Shown piece after piece: positions 33,327-44,803 of a DNA stretch of 64,000 nt. The position numbers and the translations under genes are program-made. Below the pieces are notes generated by a model. It was not told the origin of the DNA, ran no database searches, and saw only the letters and a list, made by a program, of their open reading frames with translations. Positions within the stretch are counted from its first letter, which is position 1, and each line of letters opens with the position of its first letter. This stretch comes from Nyssa sinensis (Eukaryota > Streptophyta > Magnoliopsida > Cornales > Nyssaceae), in NCBI GenBank assembly GCA_008638375.1, contig CM018051.1, positions 29,075,344 to 29,139,343 on the forward strand, in the 5' to 3' direction.

Positions 33327-34458
33327 CTACACCGATTGAAAATAGTGGGTCATGGAGTTAGCAAGAGAAGCTTGTTGACCACGTGGGCCCAGGACTGCTA
33401 GCTCTTGCGCTGAGTGAAAAGAGGGAACTGTTGGGTTAGCAGGTGGGCCCGGAGCCATGCAACTATGAGGGGCAGTAGGTGGCGGTTCTTTTTGAATTTG
33501 CTGAGTGACTGAAGCAGAGCTAGGGAGAGGGGGCCATGAGGTAGCCGTTTTAGAATTTTTTGAGTAGTTAGGCGCTGCTTGCACAGTGTTAGAGACCGAC
33601 CTTATATTAGGTTGCTAAGGGATCAGATTTTCAAACGTATCAATAACCATGCCTCTATAGGAAGCGGCTACAGGGGCTATTTGGACAGAGGTTGGTGGGG
33701 CAACAGCTTTTGGAAGCAGCTACAGGGGCTATTTGGACAGAGCTTGGTGGGGTAACAGCTTTTGGAAGCGGCTACAGGGGCTATTTGGACAGAGCTAGGT
33801 GGGGCAACAGCTTTTGGAAGCGGCAGTGAGGGAGAAACAGACGTGTCACACACGTTTTGGACCAACGGGGCCATACCTGGGCTCATGGGGGGTGCATGCC
33901 ACTCTCTCCTACCAGAGTTGCGCCTTCCTTCACCATATCTGCCATTGAGAGAACTTCTACTTGGAGTTACAGATTGATTAACAAGAAAATCAGTGTTAAG
34001 GGAGAATCCCCCATACTTCTTCTCAAGGTCTAGAGTTTTTTTGGGGATATAATCCCCACTATCTGTAAGATTGGCCCAAGACAACATTAACAGAGTATCC
34101 GTAGTGTCTGAACCATGACAAGCGGCTGAACTTTTTTGGGGGACCGTGGGTGTTCTTGCCACCATAACAGAAGGTGAGTTTGTAGCAACATGATATGTGG
34201 GAGACGCAGGAACCTCTAAAAATGCTGAAACACTAGCTCCTGGAGCAGCAGAAGGCAGAACAGCCTGAAGGGAGGATTCAGTTACCTGATCCTCCTTATG
34301 TATTGAATGAGAGACATACCATGAAGAGATGTAGACGTAGCAGACAATGGACCAGTTGGATATTGATCAGAAGAGTATGATGTCTGAGCATGTAGAGTAT
34401 GGGAACTTGGAGCTTGGGGATCTTTGGTCTAAGCAGATAATGGCCGAATGGAAGCCAT
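33327..34458 (-). pseudogene. L1d ORF1 N-terminal part (inverted segment)
   Basis: The minus strand from ATG at 34458 begins MASIRPL, like the ORF1 starts of L1a and L1c, and then hits a stop. A longer open stretch at 33677-34165 contains SGDYIPKKTLDLEKKYGGFS, matching QGEFIPQVALDLENDYGGFS of L1a ORF1. 33327-33584 is a proline/serine/alanine-rich stretch. A 52-bp repeat (three units, 33661-33816) lies in this part; because 52 is not a multiple of three, each unit is read in a different frame. The DUF4283 domain is absent. Confidence 0.8.
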
Positions 34459-34486
34459 TGATAACGAAGATAACTGGGAAGCCATT

Positions 34487-35371
34487 GATTGGAATCAAAC
34501 AGCTCTAGGCAAGCTCATTTGGGCAATTTTTCAAAATCCTTCTAAATCCCCTTGGGTTCTTTGGATTCACAGTAAAATTCTGAAAGATAGGAGTTTCTGG
34601 GAGGTCAAATGTTCCCAATCTTGCTTGTGGGCTTGGAAGAAAATGCTTAAATTCAGACCCTTGTTCAAGCCTTTCATCAGAATTTCTATTGGGAATGGTC
34701 TCTTTGCCTCTCTTTGGTTTGATTATTGGATCCCCACTGGTTCTATTTATGACAATATGGGGGAAAGGGTTATATATGATTCAGGCCTTGGGAGATATAC
34801 TAATGTTGGTTCCATCATTAGGGATCATCAGTGGAGTTGGCCGACAGCTAACTCTCCTCACTTGCTTGAGCTAGAAAATGGCATGCCTAGCAACCTTCAT
34901 CCTTCCCCCCTAAGGGATGACAAGGCCTTTTGGTTGCCCTCCTCCAATGGGAACTTCTTCATTAGCTCAACTTGGAATACTCTTAGAAGCCGGAAGGCCC
35001 AGGTTCAATGGTGAAAGCTTGTTTGGCACTCTAAAGCCATCCCTTGTGCTGGATTTATTCTTTGGTTGGCCATCTGTAACAGTCTTCGAACCAAGGATCA
35101 TCTATTCTACTCTCACCGTGGTCATGATCTTAAATGTCTTTTCTGCTTGCGTGAAGATGAGAATCACAACCACCTTTTCTTCTCTTGCTCCTTCACATCC
35201 AACATTTGGTCCCATCTGCTTTCTAAAAGTGGCTTCCATTGTCCTTCTGGAGACTGGCAGCAAATCATTACTTGGGCTACCAATGCTTTCAAAGGAAAGG
35301 GGTTTCCCGCTACTATAGAAAAACTTATGCTAGCTTGCACAGTATATACTATTTGGAGGGAAAAGGAATAG
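34487..35371 (+). pseudogene. L1d ORF2 C-terminal part (RT tail, zf-RVT)
   Basis: Encodes DWNQTALGKLIWAIFQNPSK through FDYWIPTGSIYDNMGERVIY; after a stop and frame break, MAICNSLRTKDHLFYSHRGH and the zf-RVT core CLFCLREDENHNHLFFSC, then WREK and a stop. The RT catalytic boxes are not included. It matches L1a ORF2 residues from about 870 on. It is dead on arrival from 5' truncation and frame breaks. Confidence 0.87.
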
Positions 35372-35687
35372 CAGATTGTTCTCTATGATCAAGAAGAATC
35401 CCCAGGCTCAAATCCAGGAAATGATTCGTGGTAGGCTTACTCCATCCAAAGGGATCGCAAACACAAATAGCAATAGACATCTTCAATGTATTTGGTCTCT
35501 TCCAAGTATAATCTTTAATGTGTAATCGTTTGTAATGTTTGTGTTTTTTTGTAGCTTTGGAACAGGAGCTCTTCTGCCTATAGAAGCTCTTCCTTCCCTC
35601 TAGCTTGTTCGAGGGTATGCCCTCTTGATCTTGTATTTTCTTTTCTTTTTTTGGTTATATTAAATTTTACTTACCAAAAAAAAAAAA

Positions 35688-37359
35688 CCTTCCAAAATTA
35701 GCTAAGGAACTTAACATCCCAATCAGAAACAATACTCCTAGGTACCCCATGGAGTCGCACTATTTCCTTGAAAAGCAAATCAGTTATGTTTGTGGCATCA
35801 TTTGTTTTATGGTATGGAATGAAATGTGTCATTTTACTAAATCTGTCCACTACCACAAAAATAGAATTTGTACCCTTTTTTGTCCTAGGCAGCCCTAAAA
35901 CAAAGTCCATAGATATGTCTACCCATGGCTCACTAGGAACGGGTAAGGGTGTATACAACCCATGTGGTAAAACCTTAGATTTGGCCTTTTTACATGTGCT
36001 GCACCTACCACATATTCGAGTGACATCTCTTCTCATCCTAGGCCAAAAGAAATGTTCATGTAAAATTTCTAAGGTTTTCCTAACACCAAAGTGCCCCATT
36101 AATCCTCCACCATGTGCCTCACACACCAATAATTTACGCATTGAGCAGTCTGATACACAATTTAGTTTCTTTAAACAAATAACCATCATGCTTGTAAAAC
36201 TTACCAAATGCCGCTTTATCACATGCCATATACACATCAAAAAAATCAGCGTCTTTGGCATACATGTCTTTCACATATTCAAACCCAAGCATTTTAGCAC
36301 TCATAGAAGTAAGAAGTACATACCTCCGTGATAAAGCATCAGCAACAATGTTCTCCATACCTTGCTTGTAACGGACGACATAAGGAAAGGTCTCGATGTA
36401 TTCCATCCATCTAGCACTTCTCTTATTTAATTTACCTTGACCCTTGAGATGCTTCAATGATTCATGATCGGTGTGGATCACATACTCCTTAGGCCAAAGG
36501 TAGTGCTGCCACGTCTCTATAGCGCGAACAAGAGCATAAAGTTCTTTGTCATAACTGGGGTAATTCAGGGCCGCCCCACTAAGCTTCACGCTGAAAAAGG
36601 CGATGGGTCGCCTATCTTGCATCAAAACGGCTTCAATTCCTATTCCTGGGGCATCACATTCAATTTCAAAAGTTTTGTTAAAATCAGGTAATGCTAACAC
36701 AGGTGAAAAACATAATCTTTCTTTAATAATAGCAAATGCATTCGCTTGTTCAATCCCCCAATGAAATCCAACATTCTTTTTAACTATTTCAGTGAGTGGT
36801 GTAGCAATGGTGCTAAAATCCTTAACAAAATGCCTATAAAAACTAGCTAAACCATGAAAGCTTCTTACCGCAATGATAACTTTTGGTGTTGGGCACTCCT
36901 TGATGGCCTTGACTTTCTCTTTATCCACCTCAATACCATTTGTACTAACAACATAACGAAGAAAAACAATTTTTTTTTTCCATATAAAAGGTACGTTTCT
37001 TAAAATTAGCATACAAATTTTCACATCTCAACACATCGAACACACATCTCAAATGTTCAATATGTTCATCTAAGTTCTTGCTGTACACTAGGATATCGTC
37101 AAAGTACACGACTATAAATTTGCCTAGGAATGCACGTAATACATGGTTCATTAATCTCATGAAAGTACTAAGCGCATTTGTAAGTCCAAATGGCATAACC
37201 AACCATTCATAAAGTCCATATTTAGTCTTAAAAGCAGTTTTCCATTCATCTCCCTCTTTCATTCGAATTTGATGGTATCCACTTTTAAGATCTATTTTAC
37301 TAAAAATACATGAGCCATGCAATTCATCAAGCATATCATCTAATCTAGGAATGGGATGA
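35688..37359 (-). pseudogene. Element B middle: RT, RNase H and integrase (inverted segment)
   Basis: Read on the minus strand from 37359: [33 protein letters not shown], the catalytic [11 protein letters not shown], a frame break at a poly(T) near 36960, then RNase H ([42 protein letters not shown]), a second break near 36140-36260, and integrase with H/H and CSTCKK zinc residues, [10 protein letters not shown] and VSDWDVKF. It stops at the LINE L1d duplication. It starts where the 23284-27013 segment ends and finishes where the 48078 segment resumes, so it belongs to the same element. Confidence 0.88.
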
Positions 37360-38351
37360 CTGTAGAGATTTGAAAAAAAAAAAAACAAATGAGAGTAAAT
37401 TTTTCGTTTTTGAGGTAGGACACTTTGCATGCATAGTTTATCAATTTTGTCGGTTTTATCGGTAAAATGCCTTTTTACACTGTTTTCACCGAAAGACCTA
37501 TTTAGAGGCATATTTAGAGTGTGTCATAGAAGAGTAAAGTGCTTAAAATAATGTGAAGTATCCGCTATATGAAAATTAGACAAAACGGAAATGGTTTCCG
37601 GAATTGGACAAAAAGGGTATTCGGGTGACCCGGGTGGAACGGGTCTAAGCCGACCTCAAATGAAAATGTTTACTTCTAATAATTTTCATTTAAAATAATT
37701 TTATGAACATTGGATAAAACGGAATTTCAATTTGAGGTGTTTAGGAACGAGCTGTAGAGTAACGGGGTTCATGGCCTCATTAAGGGTAAAATGGTCATTT
37801 GCCTTGCCCCTTTCATTCCCCACTGTAAATACAGCTCATATAGTTCATTCTTATCACTTAAGCAATCAGAATCTCTAGATATTTCGTCCTTATAGAGAGA
37901 GGGAGAGAAAAGCCCTAAAATCACACATTTTCAAGCTGCCGAAACACACATTTCAAGAGGGAATTTGGTCGAACTTCCTTCTGAGAAAGTGTTCAGCTCA
38001 ACGAGTACTATATACTCACAGAACAGTTTTTCCATCTAGAAAGTACATCCTTCTCAGTTTAAGAAAAACTGATTTAGGTATGGTTTCTAGCTAAGCTAGG
38101 AATAGATTTAGTTTTTCTTGCTTTGCTACATGTTGATTGAGCTGTATAGATGTTTAATTAATGCTAGGAAGTTACCTAGGTGGTGTTGAATTGAAATACC
38201 TAGAGTTGGAAATTTGGGGCTTTATGTATTCTTTGGTTTATTTGATGTTTTGTTGCCATGAGGATGATGTATCTTGTCTTTGTATTTGATTGCTATATTT
38301 GATGTGTATTTATGTGATATTTACTTGACATCTTGGAAGGGCATGAGTTGT
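37360..38351 (+). repeat. Solo LTR T', outer start (TGTAGAG end)
   Basis: Starts TGTAGAGATTTG right after ATGAC (37355-37359), the complement of GTCAT at 27009-27013, so this is the other terminus of the LTR seen at 27014. It contains a possible promoter-like region ('gtaaatacagctcatatag' near 37836) and a purine-rich 'agagagagggagagaaaa' stretch. It is interrupted at 38351 by LINE L1a and continues at 44804. No coding frame. Confidence 0.72.
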
Positions 38352-38589
38352 TTTTTTTTTTTTTTTGATAAGTAAAAGATATATAAAAGAAGAAAAAATA
38401 AATACAAGATCAAGAGGGCATACCCTCGAACAAGCTAAAGGGAAGGAGATCTACTACAGGCAGAAGAACTCACAACCCCAAGCAGGAAATAAAAACAAGA
38501 GTAAACAGAAATACAAAACAAGAGGGCATACCCTCAGACAAGCAAAAGAAAACAAGAAAACTAGAGCTCATGGCCCATGCTGAGAAATA

Positions 38590-41500
38590 TTACATATTAA
38601 AAATACTACAAGGAAGAGACCAAGTACACTGAAGATGTCTATTGGAGAGAGAGTCTTGAATCCCTCTAGAAGAGGTGAGTCTGCCTCGGATCATTTCCTG
38701 AGTTTGAGCTATGATGGCCTTTGAGTTTTTCTCGATCTTGGTGAACAATCTGCTATTCCTTTCACGCCAAATGTTGTAAATTGTACAAGCAAGAGTGAGC
38801 CGGCCTAAAATGGAAGAGAAAGACTTGCCTTTGAAAGAATTGGTAGCCCAAAGAACAGTCTGATGCCAGTCCCCATTAGGGTTTTGAAATCCACTTTTAG
38901 AGAGAAAATGGGACCATATGTTGGAAGTGAAGGAACAAGAAAAGAAGAGGTGGTTGTGGCTTTCATTTTCTCTTAAACAGAATAGGCACTTGGGGTCATG
39001 ACCAAGATTAGAGAAGAAAAGACGGTCCTTGGTCCTTAAGCTGTGGCGGATGGCCATCCAAAGGATGAACCCTGCACGGGGGATAGCTTTAGGGAACCAA
39101 ACAAGCTTCCACCAAGGAACCTGGGGGTTACGGCTACGCAGGGAATCCCAGGCAGAGTTGATGGAGAAGACCCCATTTGGGGAGGGAAGCCAAAAAGCTT
39201 TATCATCAAGGAGGGCGGATGGGAGAAGATTAGGAGGCAAACCATTCTTAAGGTCCAGCAGGTGGGGAGAATTAGCAATGGGCCAGTTCCAATGATTTCC
39301 AAGAATAATGTTACTCACTGTAGCTTTTCTACCAAGACCTGAATCATATATAACTTTTTCTCCCATATTATCATAGATGGAGCCAGAAGGGAGCCAATAG
39401 TCAAACCAGAGAGAGGCAAAACACCCATTACCAATGACAATTTTGATGAATGGTTTGAATAACGGGCAGAATTTGATCATTTTCCTCCATGCCCATGAGC
39501 AAGATTGGGAACATTTGATTTCCTAGAAGCTTTTGCCTTTAAGAAGGTTGCTACGAATCCATTGAACCCAAAGGGATTTAGAGGGATTTTGAAATAGAGC
39601 CCATATGAGTTTCCCCAAAGCAGCTTGGTTCCATTCAACAAGCCTCTTAATACCAAGACCCCCTTCATTTTTAGGGCAAGAAACATCCTCCCAAGCAACT
39701 TTGGAACCAGGAAATATGAGATGGTTGCCACTCCAGAGGAAGGATCTCATGGCTTGCATTATCTGATTTACCACCTTTTTAGGGAGGATGAAGTGAGAAG
39801 ACCAAAAAACTTGAATGCTAAATAGGACAGACCTGATCAGTTGGACACGACCTGCATAGGAAAGAGATTTTGTGGCCCAATAAGTGATTTTACCAATAAT
39901 GCGATCAACTAAAGATTTGCAATCCTGGGCTTTCAGCTTGGTAGAAATCAAAGGCACTCCAAGGTAACGGATAGGGAGGGAGCCTTCAGGAAAACCAACT
40001 TGAGCAACGATGAGCTGCTTGAGGTTGGAATCCACACCTGAAAGGAAAATGTTGCTCTTGGAAGCATTGTGCAGAAGGCCAGAGAAGGAGGCAAAAGTAT
40101 CAAGCCCTTGCTTAAGGATAGAGGCAGAGGCAAGATCCCCATGACAAAAGAGCATGATGTCGTCAGCAAAACAGAGATGGGTAAGTTTGGACTTATGGCA
40201 TCTCCAATGGTACTTAAACTGAGATCCAGCCGACATTTGATGGAGAATCAAAGAGAGGACATCCATTGCAATCACAAAGAGATAAGGGGAAAGAGGGTCC
40301 CCTTGCCGTAATCCCTTAGCCCCGGGAAAATAACCTTCCAACTCGCCATTAATGACAACTGAGAAACGAGGAGTAGAGATGCAGCAAAAAATCCAGTCAA
40401 TAAAAAGCTGGGGAAATCCCATTATGCTCAAAGTGTCAGTAATAAAATCCCACCGCACTGAATCAAATGCTTTCTTAAGATCAACTTTCAGAGTGCAACG
40501 GGGAGAACTAGTGTCCTTGTGGTAATTATGCATAAGCTCTTGGGCTAGAAAGATGTTGTCACTGATATTCCTGCCTTGAATAAAAGCAGATTGGGATGGA
40601 TCAATGAGGCTAGGAAGAACTTTCTTGAGACGGTTGGCCAGGATTTTGGAAATGGTTTTGTAAAGGGTGTTACAGCAAGATATAGGCCGAAAATCATGGA
40701 CAAAAGAGGGGTTAGGGACTTTGGGGACAAGGGCGATAGCTGTGGCATTCATCTCTTTAAGGATGGATTTAGAGGAAAAAAATTCAGAGATAGCTGCAAT
40801 AACTTCAGGTTTAATGATATTCCAAGATTTTTGAAAAAAGAAGCTATTAAACCCGTCGGGACCAGGGGCTTTGTTAGGGGGAAGGCTAAAGAGAGCATCT
40901 TGGATTTCTTGCTCAGAGACAGGGGATTGAAGGACATTAAAGAAATCAGAATGAAGGCGCTTAGGGATAAAGTTAGCAAGAGCTTGCTTACCTGGGTAGA
41001 GAATGGGGCTAGGAGTTCCAAGGAGATCATGGTAAAAATCAACAATGGTGGATTTGACCTCTTTTATGTCATCAATTCTGCGACCGTTAGCATCAAGGAG
41101 GCTAAGGATCTTATTGCGGTTCCTCCTGTTATTCACAGATTTGAAGAAAAAGGAGGTGTTTTGGTCCCCTTCAGAAAGCCATTGAATACGGGATTTTTGC
41201 TTAGCTAGACTTTCCTCACTGCTAAGAAGGGAATGAAAGGTGTGATGAGCTTCCTTTTCCTCCAGAAGGAGACTCTCATTCCCGAGATCACTATCAAGGA
41301 GAGATTGGATGTCATAGAGCTTGTTACGGGCTTCTTGAACACGGGAGGAGATGGTTTTGAATCTTTGCTGATTGAGATCCTTAAGAGCATATTTCACCTT
41401 CTTAAGCTTTTGGCAACAAATAAACATGGCAGTACCTTGAAAGTTAGTGTGCCAGGCTTGCTCAACAGTAGGAAGAAAATCTTCATAATCGGCCCAAAAA

Positions 41501-42249
41501 TTGAAAAATTTGAAGGGAATTTTGCTCTTCTTGAAAGCTATGCCAGATCTGACAATAATAGGGGAATGGTCAGAGAGGCCAGGAGGGAGGAATTCGGCTT
41601 CAGCAGAAGGAAGAGCAGATAGCCAGTCCTGGTTGACTAAAGCTCTATCAATCTTCTTGTGGATTGTGTGGGGGGCAGCTTGACCGTTAGACCATGTAAA
41701 GAAACGCCCGGAAAATCTCAAATCCTCAAGCTCAGCATTCAAAAAACAAGTGTTACAGTCATTCATAACAGGGGGCCAATCGCTATTGCCTCCTCTTCTA
41801 TCATTGGGAAAACGGATAGCATTGAAATCGCCCAAAATAAGCCAGGGGAGACCCTTGGCGATAGTTGCTTGGAGATGGATGTCACGCCATAAATCATTTC
41901 TTTGGAGAGAGGAATTAGAGCCGTAAATAACTGAAATGAGCATGGTGGATTTGGTGTCACGAATTGTAATGTTGAAATGAATGGCTTGACTGGTAGCACA
42001 CGAGGAGTTAATCTGTAGCATAGCATTGTTCCAACCAATCCAAATCCGACCAGAAGCTGAATGGGAATAATTGTGCAAAAAGGACCATCCAGGGATGAGG
42101 GAATTAGCAGTAATATCCTTGGCAGCTTCCTTTATTTTTGTCTCAACTAAACCAAGAAAACATATAGAATGGTCACGAACAAACATACGGACTTCACGCT
42201 GTTTTGAGGGGCTGTTCATACCCTTGATATTCCAACATGCAAAGTTCAT
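38590..42249 (-). pseudogene. L1a ORF2: endonuclease, RT, zf-RVT, one premature stop
   Basis: The first 908 codons are open (42249-39523), then a TAG at the position of the Trp in KSFWEVKC, then the same frame continues to 38590. The APE endonuclease occupies residues 1-235 (N7, E36, D141, N143, SDH 226-228). RT runs from about 450 to 740 (PPNKAPGPDGF, KVDLKKAFDSVRW, KGLRQGDPLSP, catalytic FADD 694-697). zf-RVT lies near the end (CLFCLRENESHNHLFFSC). It nicks target DNA and copies LINE RNA. The ATG overlaps the ORF1 stop as ATGA (42249-42246), suggesting coupled reinitiation. Catalytic residues are all present. Confidence 0.94.
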
Positions 42250-44710
42250 TGAGAAAATGTGAGAGGGCCGGAACTTGCTGTTCCTATGGTTTTAGAAACT
42301 TTCTTCTTTCGCCTTTGTTTTTTGAGCTGATTTCTGGTGAAGCTGCTACCAATATCAGCTTCGTCGACTCTAGCAATTTTGTCCACAAGGGAATTAGAAT
42401 CAGGAGAAGCAGTAAAGGTTGAGCTGCTTATCTCGCCTAGGTTGCTGACCGCTTGAAGATAACAGGGAGATGGATCATTTGGGGATAGTAAATCCAGGTC
42501 ATCAGATTGAAGGGAGGGGAGAGGAGAGTGGACCGAAGGCTTAGCAATTTCCAACGCTGAACTGGTAGCAGAATTGTGAGGAACTAGTTGTTTAAGGGCA
42601 GGGCTCTCAGCTGTTGTACTGACGTTAGGAGATTCTACCTGTGGCATATCAGGTTGCAGCCCATCGCAACATGTGTTGGACTCATTTGGGACAGAAGTTA
42701 CACCGTCACTAGAAGGACCTAGGTGCGGCATTTCTGGCCTCAGCCCTACAGGGCATGATTTAGACTGATTTGGATCCATAGAGAGGGCATCTTCAGGGAT
42801 TTTGCCATCACTAAGGATTGCTTTACCTTTGCCAGAAACTATGCGCCATTCAGAAGTGCTGGATTTCCTTGCGGCTAAGGTAGGACGGTTGATGGGTAGC
42901 TCATTTTCTGTTTTGAGTGAAGGGCAATTAGCAATCCGGTGGCCAAATATACGGCAGTGGGTGCACATTGAAGGGAGCCATTGATATTCAACAAGGATTT
43001 CCACTTTTGAGTTTGTTAACATTATATCAAAAGAATCAGGGAGGTCTTTGGTAGCATCCACCTCGACGCATATTCTTGCATAACTGATTCTGGTCTGATC
43101 TTCCGTGTGGGAATCTGCATAAAGGGGTCTTCCAATGGCACTAGCAACATAGCTAAGGCCTTGCGCTGTCCAGAGCTCATATGGGATGTTGAAAAATTTA
43201 ACCCAAACAGGGATTTTAGCTACATCCTTCTTGGATAGAGTCATGCCAGGGTGCCATTTTTGAAGAATAATGTGCCGGCCAGAGAAGTGCTAGTGACCAC
43301 TTTCAAGAATAGAATTAATGGCATTCAAGGAATCGAATTTGAAGAAGAAGAACCCATTTCCATTGGTAAGAACTTCATTTAAGCCGTCTTTGTTCCAGAG
43401 CTTTTCTGTCATTTTTTTAATCCAGAGAAATGGCATTTTCCTGTCAAGAAAATAACCTACCAAGGTATTCTCCCAACCTGATATACCTGCTTGAACAACT
43501 TCCAATGGAGGCTGGACTGTGATTCTTTCTCCCTCAATTTGAGGTGGCTTGAATTCCAAGTGAAATTTTTTGAGAGGTGCAGGTTTTTGGAAAAGGGAAG
43601 ACTAGGAGGGGATGGTCGCTGCATTAGCAATGGGGGAGTCCAGACTCTGCAATGCTGGGGAACTAGCAGCAGCGTGCATAGGGGTAACGGCAGCAACATG
43701 GACGATGTCAGAGTTAGCTATCTCTGAACTTGCATGGGACAAAATATTGGCAATGGGAATAGGCAAAGAGGGAGAACAGGACGTGGGCCCAGGTGCTTTT
43801 AGCAAGGAATAGAGGGGGCTATGAGTAGTGGCAACCGCATAGGAGTCTGCATTACCATTTGGAGTAGCAGTAGGAACTGTTTGCACGTCACCACAACCTG
43901 CACCTGCTATATGATAGCCATAATCTCCAGCCTTAGGATCAGGTCTCCTTGTCTCAAGAGGTGACACGTTGACACCTAGATCAGTCCGTCTAGCACTAAG
44001 ATGGGTAATATTCTGAGAGATGGAGGCAATGTCAGAGGTAGTGGGAACTGATATACTAAGCATATCAGTATTAGGAATTCCACCCGTTGGAATAAAATAA
44101 TTTCTAGCCGTTGGATTAATTCTGCTTGTCTCATTGGTTGACACGTGGGCTGCTTGGGTCGAATGCGTAGCTATCCCACTCTTACTGCATATTGAGGATG
44201 AGCCACGCGCCGCCTGACCTCTTCCATGGACACCGTTGCTGTTGGAACCATTTGGCTTGAGAACTTTTTGCTCTCTCATGAAGGAACAATCAGAAGAGAA
44301 GCCCCCATAATCATTTTCAAGATCAAGGGCAACTTGAGGAATGAACTCCCCTTGCTCGACGCCATTAGCCCTGGATAAAGAAGTAGGATTCTGTTCAGGC
44401 CGTTGGATTTCAGTTGGAGCTTTGGAGGGGATGCCAGGACCTGCATTTGAAATAACAAGTGGAGGTTGCTGCCGACGCATATCCTTAGCACTGATGGCAG
44501 CATCATTTGCACAGTGACCCTGCAAACACTCCACTGAACCAGAACATCTTATGTGACAAGAGCTTTTACCCATACCCTGGCATGAAGATATAGAAGTCAT
44601 GGAAAAGCTGGTATCAATGGGACTCGGATCCTTTGCATGGGGGGTAAGGAAGTTACGGATGAAGCTTGGGGATCATGGAGTATATCTCGAAATGATTGAA
44701 TAGAAGCCAT
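42246..44710 (-). pseudogene. L1a ORF1 (DUF4283, CCHC), frameshifted
   Basis: Starts MASIQSFRDIL at 44710; an early frame break leads to the frame 43602-44600, then 43290-43559 holds the front of DUF4283 (GERITVQPPLEVVQAGISGW, VGYFLDRKMPFLWIKK) and 42246-43244 its rear (TLSKKDVAKIPVWVKFFNIP, IRYARICVEV-like), the zinc knuckle CTHCRIFGHRIANC and a basic C-terminus with KKQRRKKK. ORF1 protein binds LINE RNA. Three breaks: a shift near 44610, a shift near 43600 and a stop at 43290. The stop codon overlaps the ORF2 start. Confidence 0.88.
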
Positions 44711-44754
44711 TAACGGCATTGTGCAAGAGAAGAGAAGGTTTAGGAAAATCCTAG

Positions 44755-44778
44755 AGAGAGAAGCTCTCCCTTCTCTCT
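44755..44778 (-). promoter_or_regulatory. L1a 5' UTR palindrome
   Basis: AGAGAGAAG (44755-44763) and CTTCTCTCT (44770-44778) form a perfect 9-bp stem with a six-base loop. The same structure is at 20611-20634 in L1c, close to the 5' end of both LINEs. Its function is unknown; it could mark the transcript 5' end or form an RNA hairpin. Confidence 0.7.
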
Positions 44779-44803
44779 AGAAGCCATATTTTGAATGAGT
44801 TGT

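Larger units (their letters stand above)
33255..35687 (+). mobile_element. LINE L1d with 5' inversion (twin-primed)
   Basis: The right part (about 34487-35687) is plus-strand LINE: ORF2 C-terminus, 3' UTR, poly(A) at 35676-35687. The left part (33255-34486) is the 5' end of a LINE in the opposite orientation, with the ORF1 ATG at 34458 facing left. Everything between ORF1 and the RT end is missing. This is the form made by twin priming. The target duplication is CCTTCCAAAA at 35688-35697, with its partner TTTTGGAAGG now at 48078-48087 because of a later or coupled inversion. Confidence 0.83.
38352..44794 (-). mobile_element. LINE L1a, near full-length L1 (ORF1, ORF2, poly(A))
   Basis: On the minus strand: 5' UTR from 44794 with the AGAGAGAAG…CTTCTCTCT palindrome, ORF1 (44710-42246), ORF2 (42249-38590), a 3' UTR with two copies of the GAGGGTATGCCCTC hairpin, and poly(A) at 38366-38351. 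The target duplication is ATGAGTTGT (38343-38351 and 44795-44803). Total about 6.4 kb, normal for plant L1. ORF1 has several breaks but ORF2 has a single premature stop, so it is the best-preserved LINE here. Confidence 0.93.

Noticed and set aside
41205..42422. Several plus-strand open frames in the 38-44 kb region
   Set aside because: Antisense shadows of the L1a ORF2 and ORF1.
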